Assembly (NCBI GenBank): GCA_033964015.1
Contig: CM066923.1
Coordinates: 8,669,978-8,733,977, forward strand
Direction: 5' to 3'
DNA: 64,000 bases
Origin: Scolanthus callimorphus
Lineage: Eukaryota; Cnidaria; Anthozoa; Actiniaria; Edwardsiidae
Shown here: in pieces, positions 23,401 through 46,350 of the stretch
Layout: each line of letters opens with the position of its first letter
Numbering within the stretch: position 1 is the first letter of the stretch
Position numbers and translations under genes: made by a program
Notes under the pieces: generated by a model
Seen by the model: only the letters and a program-made list of their open reading frames with translations
Database searches by the model: none
Told to the model about the DNA's origin: nothing

Positions 23401-24095
23401 GTATGAATTTACCCTTGGTAAACGACGCACAATGCAAGGTAAGAATTTACCCTGGGAAAACAGCGTGCAGTCCAAGGTTACAATTGACACTGGAAAAACG
23501 CGATGCAGTCCAAGGTATGAATTTACCCTGGAAAAGCGCCGTGCAGTTAACCTAGGAAAACGCTGTAAAGTCCAAGGCATGAATTTACCCTGGGAAAATG
23601 CCATGCAGTCCAAGGTGTGAATTTACCTTGGTAAACGACGTGCAATCCAAGGTAAGTGTTTACCCTGGGAAAACAGCGTGCAGTCCAAGGTTACAATTTA
23701 CACTGGGAAAACGCCATGCAGTAAAGTAAAGTAAAGTAGTCCATGGTATGAATTTACTCTGGGAGAATGCCATGCAGTCCAAGGTATAAATTACTAATAC
23801 CCTGGGAAAACACCGTTCAGAGGTATGAATTAACCCTTGGAAAACGCCGTACAGTCCAAGGTATGAATTAGACTCTGCGAAAACTAGGAAAATAGTGATT
23901 TTTCTTTCAGCAAATAGAAAGCCATTTAGTTATAGTGAAATCCCATGTTAATATTTCATTCCTTCTCAGGACTACATCAATTTGGCTGCATGTATGAATC
24001 AGAGCGGAAGAGGAAAGACTCCAGCGAAAGAAGGGAACAAATACCAGAAGAGCCCGGGGGTCCCTGATTCGTCGGGGCCGGCTGTTGCTGTCTAA
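8429..24095 (+). CDS. RTK A: Ig/FN3 receptor tyrosine kinase (RET/FGFR-like kinase), 20 coding exons, 1011 aa
   Basis: Type I membrane receptor that would bind an extracellular ligand and phosphorylate tyrosines in the cytoplasm. Exons: 8429-8483, 9526-9890, 10765-10824, 11666-11830, 12443-12641, 13074-13328, 14274-14528, 15052-15375, 15834-15896, 16330-16467, 17621-17648, 18215-18477, 19062-19172, 19805-19995, 20208-20330, 22306-22379, 22490-22530, 22682-22778, 23110-23212, 23970-24095. They sum to 3036 nt, an intact frame with all splice sites GT..AG. Order: signal peptide, two Cys-less Ig-like domains, two canonical Ig domains, FN3, TM (about 595-616), kinase (about 685-970), tail ending VAV. 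Kinase motifs: GNGAFG 692-697, K720, probable helix-C E737, HRDLASRN 827-834, DFG 847-849. The WTAIEAL and SDVWSFG motifs resemble RET/FGFR. The ligand is unknown and I assign no symbol. Gene B is its tandem paralogue. Confidence 0.9.
9902..10262. repeat. Dispersed repeat copy split by a foldback insertion
   Basis: The flanks (9902-9993 and 10195-10262) match, in order, the uninterrupted copy at 24239-24426: CAGCCGCCATTTT, TTTCCATCGGCTGATTTAGG, then TTTGTAGATAGTTATTTTCG and GAGATTTATACACG. Partial copies lie at 6640-6765 and 29338-29470. The foldback at 9994-10194 sits inside this copy, so it inserted later. The repeat class is unknown. Confidence 0.7.
9994..10194. mobile_element. Foldback MITE with CAATAGACCTC termini (CACGTG arms)
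   Basis: Near-perfect arms of about 80 bp begin CAATAGACCTCCTCGGCTTG and include TTTCAGATCACGTGGCATTC, and the right side is their complement. A second member at 59051-59185 in the RhoGEF gene keeps the same termini and the ATCACGTG core. It lies in intron 2 of RTK A. Confidence 0.8.
10851..11313. mobile_element. 463-bp foldback with G-run/C-run tips
   Basis: The left tip GCCCGGGGGGGACTC and the right tip GAGTCCCC..CCCGGC are inverted copies, followed inside by GACCGGGGATGATCGTC and its complement and by repeated CCCTAAAAGATACC motifs. TGTTAT lies directly outside both ends (10845-10850 and 11314-11319), a probable 6-bp target duplication. It sits in intron 3 of RTK A. Confidence 0.75.
11666..12641 (+). 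other. RTK A exons 4-5: Ig-like domain 2 (Cys-less core)
   Basis: Exons 11666-11830 and 12443-12641 encode residues about 161-281. The pattern [34 protein letters not shown] matches a V-set fold with the ADEGEY F-strand signature, again without Cys at the B and F positions. Two other Cys (in LCAIK and QTCELG) could form a different disulfide. The domain ends in LYVT, a usual G strand. Confidence 0.7.
12205..12372. repeat. Dispersed about 170-bp repeat, copy 1
   Basis: Shared blocks are GCATGCGCGAGATTTGATAC, GAGAGAAAG, CTGCGCATGC, CAGCCAATCAGC and AAAATGGAT. The same series occurs at about 29968-30135 (intron 3 of RTK B) and inverted at about 36684-36845 (intron 12 of RTK B). The ends are weakly complementary (GAGGC/GCCTC), so it may be a degenerate foldback element. 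It lies in intron 4 of RTK A. Confidence 0.65.
13074..13328 (+). other. RTK A exon 6: canonical Ig domain 3
   Basis: One 255-nt exon, phase 1 in and out, encodes a complete I-set domain (residues about 282-366). It shows [28 protein letters not shown] (B-strand Cys and core Trp), [14 protein letters not shown] (F-strand Tyr and Cys) and a VVVH G strand. N-glycosylation sequons such as NLT, NSS and NVT are present. Confidence 0.9.
13478..13622. mobile_element. 145-bp foldback with ATTCGCCTTTGTCACAC termini
   Basis: Inverted arms of about 33 bp: ATTCGCCTTTGTCACACGGC and then AGCCATCTTGGA on the left, and the complement ending ACAAAGGCGAAT on the right. It is the same family as 4402-4658 and lies in intron 6 of RTK A. 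Confidence 0.8.
14274..14528 (+). other. RTK A exon 7: canonical Ig domain 4
   Basis: A second 255-nt, phase 1-1 exon encodes residues about 367-451. It shows [20 protein letters not shown] (B Cys, core Trp) and [19 protein letters not shown] (F Cys). Equal length and phase of exons 6 and 7 fit an old Ig-module duplication. The matching exon of RTK B is nearly identical through the core. Confidence 0.9.
15052..15375 (+). other. RTK A exon 8: fibronectin type III domain
   Basis: A 324-nt exon encodes residues about 452-559. FN3 hallmarks are PPSNPKV at the A strand, [19 protein letters not shown] (B-C region) and [15 protein letters not shown] (F-G region with the typical Tyr and NxxG turn). 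It lies next to the membrane, as in many Ig/FN3 receptors. Confidence 0.85.
16159..16273. mobile_element. 115-bp element, G-run and C-run arms, CAGGNACGGCGGAG ends
   Basis: The left end CAGGTACGGCGGAGCC runs into about 18 G. The right part starts with about 22 C and ends CGCCGTCCCTG. TATAG occurs just outside both ends. The termini match the larger foldback at 26830-27654. It ends about 56 bp upstream of the TM exon of RTK A, so the G/C hairpin lies in the branch-point region of intron 9. Confidence 0.65.
17020..17210 (+). pseudogene. Ty3/gypsy-type reverse transcriptase fragment, degenerate
   Basis: In intron 10 of RTK A a short stretch translates to the fingers/palm part of an LTR-retrotransposon reverse transcriptase: [30 protein letters not shown] and [11 protein letters not shown]. 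The [16 protein letters not shown] motif is diagnostic of Ty3/gypsy. The frame is broken just before the YWQV segment (about 17037) and the similarity stops near 17210. No protease, RNase H, integrase or LTRs are seen, so this is a dead fragment. Confidence 0.8.
17412..17586. mobile_element. 175-bp foldback, second CACAGGG-type member
   Basis: The left tip CCCAGGGAATTTCTACAG and the right tip TTCTGCAGAAATTCCCGGTG pair with each other and match the element at 3706-3860, including the ATGGGAAA/TTTCCCAT interior. It lies in intron 10 of RTK A and ends 34 bp upstream of microexon 11. Confidence 0.7.
17703..18060. repeat. 69-bp tandem repeat, about 5 copies, sharing a core with the 53-bp array
   Basis: Each unit begins AGGAGCCCATCAACAGGAGC and then CTCCATCTACTCCACTA, CTAGCCATA and AGAAGAATC. 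The first 27 bp equal the core of the 53-bp unit at 988-2738, while the remaining about 42 bp are different. The array fills most of intron 11 of RTK A. One related unit lies at about 35199-35268 in intron 10 of RTK B. Confidence 0.85.
18215..19172 (+). other. RTK A exons 12-13: juxtamembrane and kinase N-lobe
   Basis: Exon 18215-18477 encodes a Gly/Ser-rich juxtamembrane stretch, then [20 protein letters not shown] with the glycine loop (692-697) and VAIK with the ATP-binding Lys (720). An [12 protein letters not shown] insertion separates strands 2 and 3, comparable in place to RET. Exon 19062-19172 carries helix C ([13 protein letters not shown]737 is the probable salt-bridge Glu) and [11 protein letters not shown]. 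Confidence 0.9.
19193..19610. repeat. 22-bp minisatellite, about 18-19 copies
   Basis: The unit GGGCACACAACGGACGTGAC+AC is repeated head to tail, with periodic variants carrying GGAAGGCCTGACAC (about 19370, 19495, 19565). It makes up two thirds of intron 13 of RTK A (632 nt). The matching intron of RTK B lacks it. The reverse strand is open in several frames (Cys/Val/Pro-rich), which I regard as a consequence of the repeat. Confidence 0.95.
19805..20330 (+). other. RTK A exons 14-15: hinge, kinase insert, catalytic loop, DFG
   Basis: Exon 19805-19995 encodes [17 protein letters not shown], then a short acidic kinase insert with adjacent tyrosines (DDYYSDPEI, about 787-795), then [14 protein letters not shown]. 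Exon 20208-20330 encodes [13 protein letters not shown] (catalytic D829, with Ser where most RTKs, and RTK B, have Ala), ITDFGMAKD and one activation-loop tyrosine (Y860 in DIYIRRT). Confidence 0.92.
20627..22256. mobile_element. 1.6-kb foldback element in intron 15 of RTK A
   Basis: Diverged inverted arms of at least 200 bp include CATGAGGCATTTTTTAGTAA, AAAAGCTGGCAACAA, TGATTGACAGCTGT and ATGACGTCAT on the left, and their complements between about 22050 and 22256. Inner blocks with AAAATGGCGGATCC pair with GGCGGCCATCTTGGATC near 21900. The middle (about 21000-21900) is AT-rich and has no recognisable transposase. It is probably a non-autonomous DNA transposon. Confidence 0.65.
22306..23212 (+). 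other. RTK A exons 16-19: kinase C-lobe
   Basis: Exons 22306-22379, 22490-22530, 22682-22778 and 23110-23212 encode [13 protein letters not shown] (AIE where most kinases have APE, as in RET), [23 protein letters not shown], and [20 protein letters not shown] with the conserved Arg that ends the kinase fold. All splice sites are canonical. The last 13 nt of exon 19 plus its donor are repeated many times in the following intron. Confidence 0.92.
23200..23875. repeat. 38-bp minisatellite derived from the exon 19 splice donor (RTK A)
   Basis: The unit reads CAGTCCAAGGTATGAATTTA then CCCTGGGAAAACGCCATG. The first unit starts inside exon 19 (GTACAGTCCAAG|GTAAGA at 23201-23218) and about 18 variants fill intron 19. 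Many copies keep AAG|GTATG or AAG|GTAAG, so the intron carries a row of potential 5' splice sites. The exon 19 frame stays open into the array until about 23620. RTK B has the same unit only about three times (41740-41850). Confidence 0.9.
23970..24095 (+). other. RTK A exon 20: C-terminal tail with PDZ-ligand-like end
   Basis: Forty-one codons and TAA encode a basic/polar tail ([20 protein letters not shown]) ending GPAVAV. The last three residues V-A-V fit a class II PDZ ligand (hydrophobic-x-hydrophobic-COOH). The DYINL motif at the exon start could be an SH2 docking site. RTK B keeps both DYINL and the VAV end although the tail between them has diverged. Confidence 0.85.
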
Positions 24096-24238
24096 AACTG
24101 CCCCTCGTCAAGGTCCCATGGGTCTAGAGTGAGCTGCTATTAACCACGAAGTCCAGATGGCAAATTCTGTTTCTGCACTGGCCAATTATACAAACATCTG
24201 CTCTTCTGGATACCACAGACATTATTGAAGAGCGTTGA

Positions 24239-24426
24239 TCAGCCGCCATTTTAACAGCCTAGAAACATACCGAGTCAGAGAAAGCATCCATTTCCATCGG
24301 CTGATTTAGGGAATGATGATAGTGTGATATTTTCGATTGAATTCGGTAAATGGAGGATACAACTTTGTGTGTAGATGGATTTTTCGAGATTTCTACACGG
24401 ACGTCTTCTAATATCGAATAAAACAA
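24239..24426. repeat. Dispersed repeat copy in the 3' flank of RTK A
   Basis: Uninterrupted copy of the repeat seen at 9902-10262, from CAGCCGCCATTTT to TTTCTACACGGACG. It begins 144 bp after the RTK A stop and contains or touches the first AATAAA downstream of the gene. Confidence 0.7.
24417..24422 (+). promoter_or_regulatory. Candidate poly(A) signal of RTK A
   Basis: First AATAAA after the stop codon (322 nt downstream), at the end of the dispersed repeat copy 24239-24426. Another AATAAA is present near 24856. The true cleavage site cannot be decided from sequence. Confidence 0.4.
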
Positions 24427-25277
24427 TAATTATAAAAATGTTTAGATAATATCAATATGCAATAATCTGAATCACATCAAGATAACAGAAAGGTTGTAAC
24501 ATGAATGCATGAATTCTTATATCCACTTATTTTACTGTAAATGTCTGTGATCTTCGGATACGACCAAACGTTAAAGGTGTTCCACATTTCTGTCAGTCCA
24601 AATGTCCAGACGATAGCATCAAAGAGCCGATTTCACATGGCTGTATCAACTAAACACGATGATGTAAATACACAAATTCTGAACAAAACAATAGGAGTAA
24701 ACGCATTACTCACAACTATTATAAATGGTATAATAATAATAATAATATACTTTATACTTGTATAATGCAAATAACACCATACTGTTGTACTTTTCGTACA
24801 TTTTTATTGTTAAACACACCAAATATGTCTCAATAATCAAATATGTCTCACTGAAATAAAGATTATATCCCTAAGGTGAACCTTACCGGAACCAAAGACT
24901 TATAACGTATAAGTGAGATGTGCCGGAAGCTTACCAGGACTTTAACACAGCTTCCCACGACTTTGTTAACGGAATTTCTGAGAATGCGTGAAGCATTTTC
25001 TTGTTAAAGTTCAAACCTTGGACACTTTACGCCACTTCCTACGGCACACGTCATATAAACAGATTAAAAAAAATATTGAAAGTGTGTACACCCTTCTAAA
25101 GGTTCTGTGTCTGTCCTTGGATCTGACCTTCAATTGTATTTCAGCCGGGATTGCATCAATGTACGTGGGTGTACGAAACACGTTTCTCCTCATTTCTGCA
25201 GCTGAAGGAAGAGGTGGGACTTGCATCGCAGATTTAAAGTGAAAACGGAGCTAACGGGCTTGAATTGTATTATTGAA
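24427..25277. other. Intergenic between RTK A and RTK B
   Basis: About 0.85 kb of AT-rich sequence with an (ATA)n run near 24732-24750. I see no gene. Its short length is consistent with a simple tandem duplication of the receptor gene. Confidence 0.5.
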
Positions 25278-25363
25278 CCAATCAGAAAGCAGCATTTGAG
25301 CTATATTGCAAAGGGTTTCAGCTTTGGGTTCCAAATTCCTAGCACGGAGCTGCTTGATCGAGC
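25278..25363 (+). promoter_or_regulatory. Proximal promoter of RTK B, conserved with RTK A
   Basis: CCAATCA at 25278, GAGCTATATTGCAA at about 25298-25311, GGGTTTCAGCTTTGG and CCAAATTCCTAGCACG lead to the start at 25364. Order and spacing match the block in front of RTK A. Confidence 0.5.
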
Positions 25364-42465
<17,102 letters not shown>

Positions 42466-42660
42466 AACTGACCCTCGCCAGAAGTTCCATTAGCCTATAG
42501 TCGAATATGGCCTTTAATTTTCAACTGCTTTTACAAGCAATGCACAGTGCTTTTCCGTATGCTGGAGCGAGTATCAGATGAGTGTGTCCAAATTTATTTG
42601 TATTTGAGCATTTCGTCTCCCAATGGTTGGGAAGGTGGTCACGTTCCCGGTGGTTCCAGA

Positions 42661-43000
42661 GGTTCTTATGTAAGATAAAAAGAGAAATAACTTGTTCACT
42701 TGTTTGTAATATTACCAGATATTTTACATAATAAAAAGGCCTGTGATTGGCTAACGGGGAAGCCATTCAACATACAGCAAATGTTTTAAACTTACTGTAG
42801 AAGGCATCATAAATGTCAGATCAATACAAGATTTTCTGAGCTGGCTACTGAGGTACTCGTACGAAGTTATAATATATGATATTAAAAGTAGCTCTTATAC
42901 ATAATTCTTTAGTTCTTATGTAAGATAAAAAGATAAATAACTTGTTCACCTAGGAATAATTGTTTGTAATGTTATCAGATATTTTACATAATAAAAAGCC
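42661..43000 (+). repeat. Duplicated 3'-flank segment of RTK B with AATAAA in each copy
   Basis: GTTCTTATGTAAGATAAAAA..ATATTTTACATAATAAAAAG occurs at about 42662-42739 and again at about 42914-42999, 10-15% diverged. AATAAA lies at 42730-42735 and 42990-42995, giving two possible poly(A) signals 265 and 525 nt after the stop codon. Confidence 0.7.
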
Positions 43001-43208
43001 AACGCGTTATACTGTTGTATAGTAGGCGTCTTCATTGCAAATGCCGGCTTATACGAGACATTCTCGAATCCGAGCTCCCTAGCTCGTAACCTAGCGGGGG
43101 AGTTTCGGGAGAATTACTTGAAAATCAGGGGCGGCGGAAGCACCGAGGTGCCGAAGAGGCAAAATATGAAACAATATGTTTTTTCCATCTCACATTCCAT
43201 GGTAGAAC

Positions 43209-43591
43209 TAGTCCAGTCCCTGAACTCTCCTTCGCGGCTCCGTTGTTTCCTGTGGTCGCCGAAAGGAGAGTCCAGAAACCTTTGTATGCGCATGCGCTAG
43301 ATCTGACCAAGAACTTGGGTTTTTTCGTTAGTGCGCATGATCCAAATACCGTTGTCGGAAATTGTTTGTTGGCTACATGAGTTTTGTCCATCAAGATAGG
43401 ACGCACTTGTGACCGTAACCGCTAAAATTCAACAAACAATCTTCGACAGCGGTATTTGGATCATGCGCACTAACGAAATACCCAAGTTCTTGGTCAGATC
43501 TAGCGCATGCGCATACAAAGGTTTCTGGACTCTCCTTTCGGCGACCACAGGAAACAACGGAGCCGCGAAGGAGAGTTCAGGGACTGGACTA
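43209..43591. mobile_element. Mutator-like MITE, copy 2 (383 bp)
   Basis: Almost the same as 39633-40016, with perfect tips TAGTCCAGTCCCTG and CAGGGACTGGACTA and a perfect 9-bp target duplication TGGTAGAAC (43200-43208 and 43592-43600). No transposase. The intact tips and duplication suggest a recent insertion downstream of RTK B. Confidence 0.92.
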
Positions 43592-43600
43592 TGGTAGAAC

Positions 43601-46260
43601 AAAGTGAGTTCAAAAAGTGGGGGTGCTCGAGCATGCTCAGTTTAAAATAATTGTACATAGGTCAGTATTCAAGCAATCTTTACCAAACTTTGCAGTTTTA
43701 CTTATATGGATGTGCTGAATTCCATACTGAACTCTGCTTCGTAATAACTATAATATATTATTAAGCCATTTGGGCTAAGTCCATTTCGCATATTTATTAT
43801 ATAAATATATTGGTGTACTGCTAGCTCAAATAGAACAATATGAATAGCCATATTAACACCATACTAAGGGTTTGGCCTACCTCGAGGCTAGATTTTCATC
43901 TGTAATTACTTTCAATTTTGTTTTTATCAGTTTATTTTTTAACATAAAGCGATTTTGTTGTTTAATCCGCCTCTTGAATCATTGAAATTGAAGAGTATTT
44001 TACTACAATTTTAGCCAATGATTTTAAGCCCATTATGGCATTAACCACAAGTTCTTCAACTTGATTGTAAAGCTCAGTCGAGTCGCAAAATAGATATGCT
44101 GATAACAAGGCATTTTTGCCTGGGTTTCGTCCGACAATATATTCTTTTAATCGTGTCCTCATTCGTCACTTTCACTTCACTACAAATCTAATTTCATCTA
44201 TCATAATACAACACACAGCCTTGCTTTCTTTGTAACAAGATAAACCGGTAAGTTTATTTATTGCGTGGGTCAATACTCCTGTACAAATGGATCAATTTTA
44301 TCGTGGTTTTCTGGTGGTTTGCGTGTTTTACTTTTTTGTAAATCAAGTGCAGGAATATCATTAAATGAGATAAGAATTTTATCCAAGTGCCCTAGGGGCT
44401 TGAGAGTGATAAAATATTCATTTTACATTCGCCTATTTCCTCTGGAAAGTTATAAAGCTTGCACGATTCTAAATACAGCCCTAGAGGGCTCCGCCCTTCA
44501 ACTTTTTAAAACGTTCATATTGACCATTGTATATTGTGAACTGGAGCATTTTGTGTAAACATTATCCTATTTTAGTTACAAGGGATTTTGTACAAAGAAA
44601 GATTAGGAATGAAGGAAAAATAAATAGTTAATTTATAATACAGTAGTTTTTTACTATCTGTGATCGTTTCTCTTCTACCGAATTTGACTTTTTCTGTTAG
44701 TCTTTGTGTAACCCGCGCGAAATGTATTCGCTTTCGGTTCACGCGCGATTGATCCCACTGTGTCTGGCCTCGAAAGAAGTATTTCTCAAGCCCAACAACT
44801 TGCATGCGAGTACCTACCGTCCTTTTCTCTGAAGATCAAACTGTGGACATTGGCCTAGAGTCCCAATACTGCCCCCCTCCCTCTCTGGCACTCCATGTGC
44901 GCATGCTATTTGGACTCCCTCTATTATACCTCTTGGTGCTCCAGTCTCATTCTCGTTCCACCTGTTCAAAAAGTGCTCGGATATATAATTCACACCACTC
45001 ATATCTACTCGAAGAGGCCTTAGCAAATTCTTGGGACTCCAGCAATATATGTAAATGGCTTGCACTTTCATTACAGGTCACATGCTGTTCAAGTGCAAGC
45101 TCATAAAGGTAGCATTTATTGATGAGGAGAAAATGGCGTCGATGATAATCGCGCGAACGTCAGGGACGTTTTAGAGACAATCGCAACCTACTAAGACTTC
45201 ACACATAACATCCTTTTAAGATGATATTTTCTATATATGGTGCTAAGCTAGTAATGCACTGGCATATCCGTATATGTAGTAGTATATCGCATGATACCCG
45301 TGCCGGTTATATAATGTATATCCGCGCGTCACGTGACTTTGGCGATAGATGCCGTGATCTGCGGGGCGCCTCCGTGTTATTCAGGGGTTCCCGAGGCAAG
45401 CGCCATATTGGTTTGGGACTAACATATCCTGGTTGGGTTAGAATTCGTCTACAACCGGCTTACGAACTCCACAAACTACCTCAAATCCTTGACTACATAT
45501 CATCGTAGAGGCGTGTAATTCTATCAGCCGCGTCTTGGAGCATTTGTGGAGTCTGGGGCTGTTTCTAAAAGGAAGGCAACGAGTTTAAAGCTTATTTCGC
45601 GTGAGCCGAAATTGAAGCGTTCGCGGGTTGGTTGGCTCGACGGAAAGGAGTGAGATTGTTTCTAGTGGACTTGTGTTTGGCAGGGATCATCACCAGTGCT
45701 TATTGTTGGCCGAGGACCCCATCACTAGATGAATTAAATCCGAAATGGGGGCTGTTGAGCTCCGGTTAGTCTACAGTCCGAGACAGAAGGGTAGGTTCGA
45801 CAGCACCGACAGCCAAACCAATGTGTCTTGTTGTTAAAATCGATCACCAGACTATGCTAAATTATTGCAAGGCCAAACGTAGTTTTAAGTCCTTAGCTAT
45901 TTGCTATTGGACTTTGAAGCTTAATACCTCAATTCATTACCCCAGGATAAAAGATCTACACACTTTAATGAGCGAAATTCTCAACAAAATGGTTGTTTGC
46001 AAATGCAGAATTAGGAAACGTCCAGAATGTATAGCCAAAACAGATCGGGAAATTACTGAGAGATTCGCAGAATTTACGCTAAGCTTATGTTGTAACTACA
46101 CAGAAATATCGTTTTATCTTAATGGACGTTCATGCAGTCTTCTCAATAAATGGAAACGGTAGTGACAATGGAGGTGTTAGGCAGAATAAGCGATAACTTG
46201 TTTCTGCAAAGCTATACCTGGAACTATTTCTACAAGTATTGGTATTTTCTTTTCTCCTAG
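43601..46260. other. Intergenic region and probable 5' region of the RhoGEF gene
   Basis: 43601-44900 is AT-rich with no gene recognised. About 45300-45790 is richer in CG and contains TCACGTGAC; it could hold the promoter and a non-coding first exon (a possible donor AGACAGAAG|GGTAGG or AAGG|GTAGGT lies near 45788). A 113-codon open frame at 45821-46162 has no recognisable domain and ends before the coding start; I do not call it a gene. Confidence 0.4.
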
Positions 46261-46350
46261 GGTGACGTGAAGTTTTGCTACAAGCCTTCGATTTTAGACT
46301 AGGAAGGTTTTAAAGCATGGATCCATCTCCCACTGAATTACAGATTCAAG
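46261..46350 (+). other. RhoGEF start exon: 5' UTR end and first 11 codons
   Basis: A strong acceptor (TATTTTCTTTTCTCCTAG ending at 46260) lies upstream of the start, so this is probably the second exon of the transcript, with a non-coding exon before it. ATG at 46317 follows an in-frame TAA at 46311-46313. The exon encodes MDPSPTELQIQ and leaves in phase 1. Confidence 0.7.

Larger units (their letters stand above)
8484..23969. other. Intron survey of RTK A
   Basis: Introns longer than 300 nt in which I recognise nothing: 1 (8484-9525), 5 (12642-13073), 7 (14529-15051), 8 (15376-15833), 12 (18478-19061) and 18 (22779-23109). Introns with elements described separately: 2 (dispersed repeat with a nested foldback), 3 (poly-G/C foldback), 4 (170-bp dispersed repeat), 6 (foldback), 9 (G/C-run element), 10 (Ty3/gypsy fragment, foldback), 11 (69-bp array), 13 (22-bp array), 15 (1.6-kb foldback) and 19 (donor array). 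Intron 14 (212 nt) has a short AT-rich stretch (ACTTACAAACCTTCCAAATA) resembling 63538-63560. Confidence 0.5.

Noticed and set aside
23069..23613. Reverse-strand open frames over the intron 19 array
   Set aside because: Shadows of the 38-bp repeat; each unit has the same period and no independent gene features.
45821..46162. 113-codon open frame before the RhoGEF start
   Set aside because: No recognisable domain, and a separate acceptor (46260) and start (46317) follow. Probably upstream non-coding sequence.
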